51,810 nucleotides of DNA from Clostridiaceae bacterium (GCA_016292785.1 JAEDFL010000009.1:1-51810); one strand, 5' to 3'; numbered from the stretch's first letter, positions 8,861 to 17,214 are shown. Notes: generated by a model not told the origin, from the letters alone. Program-made: numbers and translations.

Positions 8861-10299
8861 TTTTCAAAATTCGCTCCATCATCAAGTATTTGCTTCACGA
8901 TCTCCCGCTCATCGTAGTGAATTTTTTTCGTTCCGAGAATCTGATAATTTTCGTGCCCTTTTCCTGCGATAAGCACCGTGTCGCCCGGCTTCGCTTCAAC
9001 GATAGCCGCTCTGATAGCTTCGGTTCTGTCGGTTATCCTGACATAGTCTTTCTTGTCAAGATCAACGACAATATCGTCAATAATCGAGTCGGGATCCTCC
9101 GTCCTCGGATTGTCCGAGGTAATATAAACAAGATCCGAATACCGGCAGGCAATTTTGCCCATTATCGGTCTTTTTGTCTTGTCTCTGTCGCCGCCGCATC
9201 CGAATACTGTTATTATTCGTTTTCCGTAAACAACGTTCACGGTTTTCAGCACATTTTTCAAGGAATCCGGCGTATGGGCAAAATCTATAAGAATTGTGAT
9301 TTGCCTGTCGTTCGGCACTTTTTCTATTCTGCCCTTTACGGTATTCATCTCGGAAACAGCCTTTACGGCACGCTTCATATCAACATTCATAACCATTCCG
9401 ACACTCAGTGCCGCCAAAGAATTGTAAACCGAAAATCTGCCTATAACGTTGTAGACAATATCGTAATTTCCGCCCTTTGAAGTGAGTGTATACTCAACTC
9501 CGTCGTGAGTAAGCTCAACATTCTCTGCTTTAACATCGGCTTTTTCGTCGATAGCATAGGTTATTACATTTCCCTTTGCATGCTTTTTCATAACGGGAGC
9601 ATAGCTGTCGTCGGCATTTATAACACAAACGTCGCTGTTTTCCATAAGAATACCCTTTGCCTCGGCATATTCCTCCATCGTTTTATGATAGTCAAGGTGC
9701 TCTCTCGAAAGATTGCTGAAAACACCGATATCGTAATTTATTCCGTATGTCCTGAGCTGAACGAGAGCCTGTGACGAGGTTTCCATAATGCAGACGTCAC
9801 AGCCCGCCATTTTCATCATATACAGATATTTGTGAAGTCCTGCCGGATCCGGTGTTGTGTAATCGGCAGGATATTTTTCATTGCCTATAACGACCTCGAC
9901 CGTTCCGATAACTCCGACCTTGTATCCGTTTTCTTCAAGTATTTTTTTGATGATAAAGGTTGTGGTCGTCTTTCCGTTCGTTCCGGTCACGCCGATCATT
10001 TTCATTTCCCTGTGGCAGTTACCGTAGTAATTGGCGCACATCAGCGCATATGCCTTTCTTGTATTTTCAACGATAACGCTGTTCTTTATTCCTATATCAT
10101 GGTCGCAGATAACGACTGCGGCACCCTTTTCAATGGCTTTGCGTGCAAAATCGTGTCCGTCACTTCTATTTCCCTTTACACATACAAAAGCGCTTGAATT
10201 TCTTACATTCCTTGAATCGTCGGTCACGTTTGCGATTTCAGGGTTCAGTATGCAACCTTTTTTAATTTCAATTCCGTTAAGCAATTCCTGCAGCTTCAT
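8857..10299 (-). CDS. murE: UDP-MurNAc-L-Ala-D-Glu ligase MurE, meso-diaminopimelate type
   Basis: Adds the third amino acid of the stem peptide. The 480-residue Mur ligase has the P-loop GVTGTNGKTTT near residue 110, the carbamylated-lysine region, and SDNPRTEDP near residue 400. DNPR is the signature associated with meso-diaminopimelate in MurE; lysine-type enzymes differ there, so the wall is inferred to be of the DAP type. It lies between the PBP gene and murF with tight spacing. A missing murD in this cluster means the enzyme supplying its substrate is encoded elsewhere. Confidence 0.96.
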   Translation of the reverse strand: MKLQELLNGIEIKKGCILNPEIANVTDDSRNVRNSSAFVCVKGNRSDGHDFARKAIEKGAAVVICDHDIGIKNSVIVENTRKAYALMCANYYGNCHREMKMIGVTGTNGKTTTTFIIKKILEENGYKVGVIGTVEVVIGNEKYPADYTTPDPAGLHKYLYMMKMAGCDVCIMETSSQALVQLRTYGINYDIGVFSNLSREHLDYHKTMEEYAEAKGILMENSDVCVINADDSYAPVMKKHAKGNVITYAIDEKADVKAENVELTHDGVEYTLTSKGGNYDIVYNVIGRFSVYNSLAALSVGMVMNVDMKRAVKAVSEMNTVKGRIEKVPNDRQITILIDFAHTPDSLKNVLKTVNVVYGKRIITVFGCGGDRDKTKRPIMGKIACRYSDLVYITSDNPRTEDPDSIIDDIVVDLDKKDYVRITDRTEAIRAAIVEAKPGDTVLIAGKGHENYQILGTKKIHYDEREIVKQILDDGANFEK

Positions 10300-10317
10300 A
10301 ATTAACCTCCGCTGAAT

Positions 10318-12609
10318 TTAATGATCGGATATTCCCGACATTGTTCTGAAATAAACAGTTACTGTTGAGCCGTATTCTATTTCTGCACCCTTTTCCGAGC
10401 TTTGACGGTATGCCGTCAAATTCTCATCGGACAGGGAATTTCCCGAAACCTTTATGTTTATTCCGGCGTTCACCGCAGCGTAGTTCGCCTCGGTTATCGT
10501 CATTCCGGCAAAGTCCGGAACCTCGGCTTTCAGCTTTTTCTTCTGCTCATCGGTATACAGCACTATTATACCGCCCTGCGGAATATACTGTCCCGACGCA
10601 GGCATCTGAGAGAGAACGGTGCTTCCGTCACCGACAACCTTAACGCTGAAATTATCGTTTTCAAGCGATGAAACCGCTTCGTCAACATTCTTTCCGGTAA
10701 CGCCCGGCACCTGAACATCCAGCAGAGCCTTTTCGGAATCGTTATACTGACGCTCCACATTGAGATAAGTCAGAGTTTTTTCGATAACCTCGCCCGCAAC
10801 GGGTGCTGCGACTGCACCGCCGCCCGATGCGCCCTGAGGCTCATCAACAACTATCAGAACCGTAATCTTGGGATCATTGGACGGTGCAACTCCTACAAAG
10901 GAGGCTACAACCTGACCGACGTCGTTCAGCTTATCCGAGGTACCCGTTTTGCCGCCTACCCGGAATCCTGCAACATATGCGTTCTTTGCAGTTCCGTTGA
11001 GAGCAACCTGCTCCATAGAAGCCATAATCTTCTCCGAGGTCGATTCGGAAATGACCTGTCTTTTCACAACGGGCTGTGTTCCTGAAACAACATTTCCCTC
11101 GCTGTCAAGCGTTTTGCTGACCACATAGGGCTGCATAAGCTTTCCGTCGTTTGCAATGGCATTGACCGCAGTTATCATCTGTATCGGCGTTATCTGGAAG
11201 GACTGGCCAAACGATGAGCTGGCAAGGTTGACAACCGTCATTTTATCCTTTTCAAAGTAAGTGGTGCCGGCTTTCGGTGAAGTTTCTCCCGGCAGGTCTA
11301 TTCCCGTTTTCTCCGTAAAACCGAACGCTTCAAAATACTTGTAAAACGTATCAACTCCGAGCCTCTGACCGATCGTTATAAAATACGGGTTGCAGGAATT
11401 CATCAAGCCCTCGGTGAGAGTCTGAGTTCCGTGACCTGCGGTATTGTGGCAGGAATATATTCTGTCGGCAACTGATACCGAGCCTGTGCAGGTAAATTTT
11501 TCGTCGTACTTAACCGCATTCTCCTCAAGTCCCGCCGCCATTGTAATGACCTTGAAAACAGAGCCCGGCTCGTAGGTATCGGTTATCGCCCTGTTCCTCC
11601 ACTGGGAGTACATTGCCTCCTGATACTCATTTTCTTTCTTCTTTTCGTCTGTTATTTTCTCTATGGTTTCGGCTGTTTTCTTATCGTGAATCGTGTAAGG
11701 ATCATTGAGGTCGTAATCAGACTTTGAGGACATCGCAAGGATTGCGCCCGTTTCAACCTCCATAACTATACCGGTACAGCTTTTCGCCTTGCTCGTTTCG
11801 TAGCAGGCTGAAAGCGAATTTTCAAGATATCTCTGAATTGTTTCGTCGATCGTAAGCACAAGGCTTGTTCCCTGCTTGGCTTCATATACGGACTTGTATT
11901 CGATATCCTGAGCCACGGAGGAATTACTCCTTGCGGATATCACTCTGCCGTCAACACCGGTGAGAGTGCTGTTATAAAAGGATTCGATGCCGGCACGTCC
12001 GTCATTGTCCATTCCGGTAAATCCGATTATCTGAGATGCAAGGGTTGAATACGGATAATAACGCTTGACGTCCTCGTCAATCATAACAAGCGAGCCGTAG
12101 CTCTGATCGTTGTTTTCCTTATCCTTAAATGTGCCTTTAACAAATGCCTCAAGCTTATCCTTTTCCTCTTTTTCAACCTTTGTCTTAATGATAACGCTGT
12201 TGTACTGCTTGTAGGAAGCCTTATCCTCAAGATATTCCCTTGAAACTCCGAGGACGTTTATAAGCGTTGAATACACGTTTTCTTTTACCTCGGACGGAGC
12301 GTCGGCAAAGGCGGTTGCGTTGAGCGAAATTTTCCACGCTGATGCACTCTGGGCAAGCACGGACATATTTGCGTCGTAGATAACACCCCTCTGCGCCGTG
12401 ATTGTCGTATCGCTGAGCTGCTGAGTTTCCGCCTTAGTTTTGAAATACTCGCCCTTATAAAGCTGAGTGTAACCTAATCCGAATATCGTTGAGCCGAAGC
12501 CTAAAATAATTAGTCCGGCAAGAAGTCCCATCGTTCTTTGATGAAGATTTTTCATTATTATTTTTTTAGGTCTGAGTATTTTGTTTATATTCATCTTCAA
12601 AACGATCAT
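10318..12609 (-). CDS. Class B penicillin-binding protein with two PASTA domains (FtsI/SpoVD type)
   Basis: Septal transpeptidase that cross-links new peptidoglycan, partner of FtsW. There are 763 residues: a basic cytoplasmic N-terminus, one membrane span (about 27-48), a PBP dimerisation domain with the RGVIYDAN motif (about 74-81), a transpeptidase domain with SVFK (S350, K353), SCN and KTGTS, and two C-terminal PASTA repeats starting at VPGVTGKNVDEA and VPDFAGMTITEA. In Bacillus the PASTA-bearing cluster PBPs are PbpB and SpoVD; which role applies here cannot be told. The start is ambiguous: the ATG at 12609 abuts AGGAAGG too closely, so the TTG at 12600 or ATG at 12594 may be used. Confidence 0.93.
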   Translation of the reverse strand: MIVLKMNINKILRPKKIIMKNLHQRTMGLLAGLIILGFGSTIFGLGYTQLYKGEYFKTKAETQQLSDTTITAQRGVIYDANMSVLAQSASAWKISLNATAFADAPSEVKENVYSTLINVLGVSREYLEDKASYKQYNSVIIKTKVEKEEKDKLEAFVKGTFKDKENNDQSYGSLVMIDEDVKRYYPYSTLASQIIGFTGMDNDGRAGIESFYNSTLTGVDGRVISARSNSSVAQDIEYKSVYEAKQGTSLVLTIDETIQRYLENSLSACYETSKAKSCTGIVMEVETGAILAMSSKSDYDLNDPYTIHDKKTAETIEKITDEKKKENEYQEAMYSQWRNRAITDTYEPGSVFKVITMAAGLEENAVKYDEKFTCTGSVSVADRIYSCHNTAGHGTQTLTEGLMNSCNPYFITIGQRLGVDTFYKYFEAFGFTEKTGIDLPGETSPKAGTTYFEKDKMTVVNLASSSFGQSFQITPIQMITAVNAIANDGKLMQPYVVSKTLDSEGNVVSGTQPVVKRQVISESTSEKIMASMEQVALNGTAKNAYVAGFRVGGKTGTSDKLNDVGQVVASFVGVAPSNDPKITVLIVVDEPQGASGGGAVAAPVAGEVIEKTLTYLNVERQYNDSEKALLDVQVPGVTGKNVDEAVSSLENDNFSVKVVGDGSTVLSQMPASGQYIPQGGIIVLYTDEQKKKLKAEVPDFAGMTITEANYAAVNAGINIKVSGNSLSDENLTAYRQSSEKGAEIEYGSTVTVYFRTMSGISDH

Positions 12610-12649
12610 CCTTCCTGCACTAAATATATATCTCTATAAAATCGCTCTA

Positions 12650-12671
12650 AGGGCGGAAAATTTTCCGCCCT
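12650..12671. repeat. Perfect 22-bp palindrome between ftsL and the PBP gene
   Basis: AGGGCGGAAAA followed directly by TTTTCCGCCCT forms a perfect inverted repeat in the roughly 100-base gap inside the cluster. As RNA it would make a GGGCGG/CCGCCC-clamped hairpin with an A/U-rich top. Only scattered T follows on the minus strand, so it may be a partial terminator, a processing site or a stability element. Confidence 0.7.
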
Positions 12672-12712
12672 CGCCGTTCATATCATAAATATGTGTTTCC
12701 CTTGTTTTGTAT

Positions 12713-13189
12713 TCATTGTTCAGTATCCCTCTGCGCAGACTGCGCACCGTCCTGCTCCGACATATCAAAGTATCTGACCTGATAGCTTTCACGCTTAACC
12801 ATTCCGAGTCGTGTCTGAGCATACTCCTCGATCTTGTCCACAGACATCAGCGAATTGAACTGCATCCTGAGTCTGACATTCTCGCTCTGAGCGGTCTGGA
12901 GAGTAGCTTTCTGATTTGCCAGATCGCTCTGACAGTTAGTCAGCATAACCCGGCTGTAAATGAGCGAACCGAGAATGAAAAGCGCCGCAATGGCGATCAC
13001 GCACGCCTTGAGTGCGGCGATCCTGCTTGCCTTGATTTCGTTCTGTGCCTGTTCAAGGCTGATCGGCTTTGACTCAACAACCTTAGGAATATGTATTTTT
13101 TTCTTCTTGCGTTCAACGGGTACATATCCGTTTTTAGTGTTATCGAATAAATCGAGATCAAGTGCCAAGCCGTCGTCATGGTTTGCCAT
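12713..13189 (-). CDS. ftsL: Cell division protein FtsL (septum formation initiator-like)
   Basis: A small bitopic protein bridging DivIB and the septal synthase. Its 158 residues show the expected plan: a basic cytoplasmic region of about 60 residues, one membrane span (about 64-82), then a heptad-like segment (NCQSDLANQKATLQTAQSEN) and an RLGMVKRESYQV-like end typical of FtsL/DivIC proteins, with a short Q-, S- and D-rich tail. AAAGGAG precedes the start. Primary sequence is weakly conserved in this family, so the call rests on topology plus the position between rsmH and the PBP gene. Confidence 0.85.
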   Translation of the reverse strand: MANHDDGLALDLDLFDNTKNGYVPVERKKKKIHIPKVVESKPISLEQAQNEIKASRIAALKACVIAIAALFILGSLIYSRVMLTNCQSDLANQKATLQTAQSENVRLRMQFNSLMSVDKIEEYAQTRLGMVKRESYQVRYFDMSEQDGAQSAQRDTEQ

Positions 13190-13243
13190 ATTCGTTCGCT
13201 CCTTTCAAAATTTGACGTCTTTTTATTTTATCTTTCTGTTGTT

Positions 13244-14167
13244 TTATATTTTTTCTATTGCTCTGAGCCGTGCGCTGTGCGACCTGAAATTCTCCCCGAC
13301 TTCGTTTTCGGTCGGTGCTTTTGATTTAAACGGAAGCTTGCCCCTCGGCTTTCTTCCGCAGACGCAGACCGGAAATTCGGGAGGACACACACAGCCCTCA
13401 CAGAATTTATTGAATTTTTTCTTTACCATTCTGTCCTCAAGCGAATGGAAGGTTATTATCGCTATCCTGCCTGACGGATTGAGGACTTCAAACATTGAGT
13501 CAAGTGCCTTATCGAGCTTTTCAAGCTCTCCGTTAACTTCGATTCTCAAAGCCTGAAAGGTCTTTCTTGCAGGGTGAGAATCACGCTTCGCCTTCATAGG
13601 CATCGAATTTTTGATGATATCCACCAGCTCAAAGGTGGTTTCGATAGGCTTGATTTCTCTTGCCTTTACGATATTTCTTGCAATCGACGGCGCAAACTTT
13701 TCTTCGCCGTATGTATAGATGATCCTTTGAAGCTCCTGCTGAGAGGCCGTGTTGACAAGCTCGGCGGCGCTCATTCCCTCCATGCTCATTCTCATATCGA
13801 GCGGTGCGTCCTTGTGAAAAGAAAAGCCCCGTTCATCGGTGTCGAGCTGGTGAGAGCTTACTCCGAGATCAGCCATAATTCCGTCAACTCCGTTGATATC
13901 AAGCTTTCTGAGTATAGCTTCAATATTGACGAAATTGTCATGAATTACCGTAACTCTGCTGTTATCCTTAAAGCGTTCATTCAGGTTTTCGATAGCTTCG
14001 GGATCCTGATCTATTGCAATTATTCTGCCCGTTGTCAGCTTTTCGGCAACTGCGGCGCAGTGTCCTCCGCCACCTGCCGTGCAGTCAACGTAAGTTCCGT
14101 CGGGACGGACATTCAAAGCGTCTATCGTTTCGTTGAAAAGTACGGGAATGTGTTTAAAATCGCTCAT
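13244..14167 (-). CDS. rsmH: 16S rRNA (cytosine-1402-N4)-methyltransferase RsmH
   Basis: Methylates N4 of C1402 in the decoding centre of 16S rRNA using S-adenosylmethionine. Its 307 residues carry the SAM-binding DCTAGGGGHCAAV near residue 28, the MADLGVSSHQLD motif, and a C-terminal FHSLEDRMVKKKFNKF. The cysteine-rich CPPEFPVCVCG stretch follows, then a basic end with HSARLRAIEKI. The start codon overlaps the mraZ stop by one base (TGATG), indicating coupled translation. Second gene of the cluster. Confidence 0.97.
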   Translation of the reverse strand: MSDFKHIPVLFNETIDALNVRPDGTYVDCTAGGGGHCAAVAEKLTTGRIIAIDQDPEAIENLNERFKDNSRVTVIHDNFVNIEAILRKLDINGVDGIMADLGVSSHQLDTDERGFSFHKDAPLDMRMSMEGMSAAELVNTASQQELQRIIYTYGEEKFAPSIARNIVKAREIKPIETTFELVDIIKNSMPMKAKRDSHPARKTFQALRIEVNGELEKLDKALDSMFEVLNPSGRIAIITFHSLEDRMVKKKFNKFCEGCVCPPEFPVCVCGRKPRGKLPFKSKAPTENEVGENFRSHSARLRAIEKI

Positions 14168-14586
14168 CAGAACGGAAGTGAAATCTTATCAGGCACAGAT
14201 ATCGAGTTTATCATTGCATCATAGCGTTCCTTTGACCATATCTCGACTCTCATGCCCATACCGACAATCACAATGTCACGGACAATGCCTGCCTTCTCGA
14301 TAAATCTTGAAGGCATCAGAACTCTGTTCTGCGAATCTATTTCACAGTTTTCGCTGTTGAGGAAAAATATTCTCTGAAGATCCGTTCTGTCAACCCCGTC
14401 ATTGACAAACAAAAGCGACTTTGTTATTTCCTCCCATTGCTCCTCACGGTAGACTCTGAGACAATCCTCGTCGGGCTTTGCAAAAAGAACAAATTCCTTG
14501 CTGCCGATCATATCCCTGATCTTAGGAGGCATTACTATTCTTTTTTTAGCGTCGAGAGTACGCTCATAACAGCCGTTAAACTGCAT
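14167..14586 (-). CDS. mraZ: Transcriptional regulator MraZ
   Basis: A DNA-binding AbrB-fold protein known to bind repeats upstream of its own operon and control the division cluster. The 139-residue product has two tandem halves, each with the DxxxR signature: LDAKKRIVMP near residue 13 and IDSQNRVLMP near residue 88. The ATG at 14586 is chosen because GGAGG lies 8 bases upstream and it yields the canonical short N-terminus; an in-frame extension upstream lacks this. First gene of the cluster, preceded by GTGG repeats and a strong promoter. Confidence 0.96.
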   Translation of the reverse strand: MQFNGCYERTLDAKKRIVMPPKIRDMIGSKEFVLFAKPDEDCLRVYREEQWEEITKSLLFVNDGVDRTDLQRIFFLNSENCEIDSQNRVLMPSRFIEKAGIVRDIVIVGMGMRVEIWSKERYDAMINSISVPDKISLPF

Positions 14587-14601
14587 AATTATTGCCTCCT
14601 T

Positions 14602-14656
14602 TTCCACATTTTGCTTCCACATCGTGGGTTTTTTGCGTAAAATCGCTCCACTTTTG
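14602..14656 (-). promoter_or_regulatory. GTGG direct repeats, probable MraZ operator
   Basis: On the minus strand TGTGGAA occurs at 14602-14608 and again at 14615-14621, 13 bases apart. A third copy-like AAAAGTGGAG is at 14647-14656. They lie between the -10 and the mraZ start. Known MraZ sites are short repeats of a G-rich word with about one-turn spacing, so autoregulation is inferred; the exact motif differs from the E. coli one. Confidence 0.5.
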
Positions 14657-14663
14657 TAACTCA

Positions 14664-14691
14664 ATTATAACTTAGATTTCAAAAAAGTCAA
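14664..14691 (-). promoter_or_regulatory. Promoter of the division / cell-wall cluster
   Basis: On the minus strand a -35 TTGACT (14686-14691) and a perfect -10 TATAAT (14664-14669) are 16 bases apart. The transcript would begin near 14657, about 70 bases before mraZ, and run through the GTGG repeats. Confidence 0.85.
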
Positions 14692-14796
14692 GAACTAAAG
14701 TCTCCAAACATCAAAAAAATTAGTTACAAATTATTACATTTTTCCGGGAAAAATCGACGCATTTTTTGCTTTAAAACCGTCTCCGACGACATCAAA

Positions 14797-14812
14797 ATAC
14801 AATATATTGTAT
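14797..14812. repeat. Perfect 16-bp AT-rich palindrome in the mraZ-htpG gap
   Basis: ATACAATATATTGTAT reads the same on both strands. It lies about 110 bases upstream of the cluster promoter and 50 bases beyond the htpG terminator. It could be a protein-binding site; no gene is near enough to assign one. The rest of 14692-14858 shows nothing recognisable. Confidence 0.45.
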
Positions 14813-14858
14813 GTGAAAATCAAAACAACTCAACAAGCTGTATAGATGCAATTTGACG

Positions 14859-14890
14859 AAAAAATTCCGCCCCGGCAAAACCGAAGCGGA
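14859..14890 (-). terminator. Terminator of htpG
   Basis: On the minus strand a 9-bp stem (CCGCTTCGG with CCGGGGCGG, including two G-T pairs) around a TTTTG loop is followed by six T (A tract at 14859-14864). It begins about 20 bases after the htpG stop. Confidence 0.85.
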
Positions 14891-14909
14891 TAAATTTTAT
14901 ATATTTATT

Positions 14910-16793
14910 TTATATCATAAGCTCGCAAACCATATTGCTCAGCTCCGTGGGATCGTCAACCGAAAGTCCCTCGATCAAACGAGCCTGTGCGTAAAGAATC
15001 CTTGCGTACTTGCCTGCCCTTTCCTTATCGCTCTCGTAAAGCTCGCCGAGCTTCTGAGCGATCGGATGATTTTCGTTTATTTCAAGAACGATATTCGCCT
15101 TAACCTTCTGATCGTTAGTCGGCATTGAATTAAGCACTTTTTCCATTTCAAGGGAAATTTCTCCCTCGGTCGTCAGACATACGGGATGATTTTTAAGCTT
15201 GTTTGTAAATCTGACCGCCGAGACGCCGTCTCCGACGGACTCCTTGAAATAGTCAAGCATCTCCTTGCTGTCTTCATTCTTCTTTTTAAGCTCCTCTTTC
15301 TCCTCCTCGGTGTCAAGCTCGATGCTGTCGGTGCATATATTGGCAAACTTCTTGCCCTCAAACTCGTTAAGCATCTTGATTGCGAATTCATCGACATTCT
15401 CGGTGAAGTAAAGAACCTCATAACCCTTGTCCGTAACAGCCTCAACCTGAGGAAGAAGCTCGATCTTTGCAACGGATTCGCCGCAGGCATAGTAGATAGC
15501 GTCCTGCGACTCTTTCATTCTGCCGACATATTCCTTGAGAGTTGTGAGCTTTTTCTCATTAGACGAATAGAACATTACAAGATCACTGAGAATATCATTC
15601 TTTGTTCCCATATTGTTATAAATGCCGAATTTCATCTGAGTGCCGAACGCATTGTATACCTTTTCATAGGTTTCTCTTGAGTCCTTCATCAGCTTGACAA
15701 GCTCGGAATGAATCTTCTTTTCAAGGCTTTTCGCTATCAGCTTGAGCTGAGCGTCATGCTGAAGCATTTCACGGGAAATATTGAGCGAAAGATCCTCGCT
15801 GTCAACCAGTCCCTTTACAAAGCTGAAGTAATCGGGCAGAAGATCGGCGCATTTATCCATAATAAGCACACCGTTTGAATAAAGCTGCAAGCCCTTTTCA
15901 TAGCTCTTGGTGTAGTAATCGAAGGGAGCGTGACGGGGAATATAAAGCAGGGTATTATACATTACCTGACCTTCCATTTTAGCATGGATTACCTTTGCAG
16001 GCTCCTCGTAATCGTAGAACTTATTTCTGTAAAACTCGCTGTATTCGTCCGCCGTTACCTCGTTTTTATTCTTTTTCCAGATGGGAACCATAGAGTTGAG
16101 GGTTTCGGTCTCTGTCACCTGCTCATACTCGTCCTCCGTGCCCTCTTTGAGGTGACTGTGGGTACAGTCCATTGTGATAGGATATCTGATGTAATCGGAG
16201 TATTTTTTTACAATATTCTTAATTGTATATTCCTCAAGGTACTTGCTGTAATCGTCGTCCTCGGTGTCCTCCTTGAGATAAAGGGTTATCTCCGTTCCGT
16301 GATCGGCGTCAAATTCGCAAGGTTCGATCGTGTAACCCTCTGCGCCCTTTGACGTCCACTTGTGTGCCTGACTGTCGCCGAAAGCCTTGCTGACAACTTC
16401 AACCTTGTCGCTGACCATAAACGAGGAATAGAAGCCTACTCCGAACTGACCTATTATATCAACGTCCTCCTGCTTCTCATTGTCGTTCTTGAAGTCAAAG
16501 GAGCCGCTTTTTGCAATAGTGCCGAGATTGGTTTCAAGCTCCTCACCCGTCATACCGATGCCGTTATCGGAGATCGTGAGCGTTTTGGCTTCTTTATCCG
16601 GCTGAATTTTGATAGTCAGATCGTTCCTGTTCAGCGCAAGATTTTCCTGAAGCGAATGGTAGTAGAGCTTGTCCATTGCGTCGCTCGCATTCGATATCAG
16701 CTCACGCAGAAAAATCTCCTTGTGGGTGTAGATCGAATTGATCATCATGTCGAGCAGCTTTTTTGACTCCGCCTTGAATTGTTTTGTACGCAT
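14910..16793 (-). CDS. htpG: Molecular chaperone HtpG (Hsp90)
   Basis: ATP-dependent cytosolic chaperone that remodels client proteins under stress. The 627-residue product has the GHKL ATPase domain with ELISNASDAMDKL near residue 35, DNGIGMT near 80 and GQFGVGFYSSFMV near 115. The middle domain carries SEDLSLNISREMLQ, and a dimerisation domain is at the C-terminus; no MEEVD tail, as in bacteria. I chose the ATG at 16793, preceded by AAGGTGA, over a GTG three codons upstream. It is transcribed alone, from a CIRCE-controlled promoter to its own terminator. Confidence 0.97.
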   Translation of the reverse strand: MRTKQFKAESKKLLDMMINSIYTHKEIFLRELISNASDAMDKLYYHSLQENLALNRNDLTIKIQPDKEAKTLTISDNGIGMTGEELETNLGTIAKSGSFDFKNDNEKQEDVDIIGQFGVGFYSSFMVSDKVEVVSKAFGDSQAHKWTSKGAEGYTIEPCEFDADHGTEITLYLKEDTEDDDYSKYLEEYTIKNIVKKYSDYIRYPITMDCTHSHLKEGTEDEYEQVTETETLNSMVPIWKKNKNEVTADEYSEFYRNKFYDYEEPAKVIHAKMEGQVMYNTLLYIPRHAPFDYYTKSYEKGLQLYSNGVLIMDKCADLLPDYFSFVKGLVDSEDLSLNISREMLQHDAQLKLIAKSLEKKIHSELVKLMKDSRETYEKVYNAFGTQMKFGIYNNMGTKNDILSDLVMFYSSNEKKLTTLKEYVGRMKESQDAIYYACGESVAKIELLPQVEAVTDKGYEVLYFTENVDEFAIKMLNEFEGKKFANICTDSIELDTEEEKEELKKKNEDSKEMLDYFKESVGDGVSAVRFTNKLKNHPVCLTTEGEISLEMEKVLNSMPTNDQKVKANIVLEINENHPIAQKLGELYESDKERAGKYARILYAQARLIEGLSVDDPTELSNMVCELMI

Positions 16794-16837
16794 ATATATC
16801 ACCTTGTCATAAATAATTTTTTATCCGCCCTTTGGGT

Positions 16838-16864
16838 TTAGCACTCTCGTATCTTGAGTGCTAA
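16838..16864. promoter_or_regulatory. CIRCE operator (HrcA binding site) upstream of htpG
   Basis: TTAGCACTC, a 9-base spacer, then GAGTGCTAA: an exact match to the CIRCE consensus bound by the heat-shock repressor HrcA. It overlaps the expected transcription start of htpG, just downstream of the -10 at 16868-16873. Confidence 0.95.
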
Positions 16865-16867
16865 TTT

Positions 16868-16896
16868 AGTATAGTCCCCTTCATTCAATATTTCAA
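16868..16896 (-). promoter_or_regulatory. Promoter of htpG
   Basis: Minus-strand -35 TTGAAA (16891-16896) and -10 TATACT (16868-16873) with a 17-base spacer. The start point falls inside or beside the CIRCE element, so bound HrcA would block transcription. The leader to the ATG is about 70 bases. Confidence 0.9.
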
Positions 16897-17102
16897 GGGG
16901 TAATTGCAATAATTAACAGTTTGGTAATATTTTAGTAACCGACATTTTAATTATTATTTTAAATTTTTATTTTATTTTTAAATTTACTGTTTACATTTTC
17001 AGAAAAGCTATATATAATAATTGATATATTTAGTTTATGACACAGATAATAACAGTTGATGTCAAGGATTTTCGACATATCGAGTCATTTATCTTTATAA
17101 AA

Positions 17103-17158
17103 TCTTAATACTCATCGGCTTTCTCTTAACATCATCTTAATTATTTTTGTTATATAAT
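17103..17158 (+). promoter_or_regulatory. Phased TCTTAA repeats and -10 of the ktr operon
   Basis: TCTTAA occurs at 17103, 17124 and 17135, spaced 21 and 11 bases, i.e. on one face of the helix. A perfect TATAAT follows at 17153-17158 but has no good -35 at 16-18 bases. This suggests an activator-dependent promoter for ktrB. The remaining part of the gap, 16897-17102, is very AT-rich with nothing I can name. Confidence 0.4.
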
Positions 17159-17214
17159 TCAGTTAACTGATGATTGAATAATTAAATAAATCTAAAGCTC
17201 GGAAAAGGATTTTT

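Noticed and set aside
17084..17094. Possible Spo0A box (TGTCGAA on the minus strand) near ktrB
   Set aside because: A single 7-base match in a long AT-rich gap, not positioned relative to either promoter; likely chance.
16897..17214. c-di-AMP (ydaO-type) riboswitch before ktrB
   Set aside because: Such riboswitches often precede potassium genes, but the conserved GC-containing helices are absent in this very AT-rich region.
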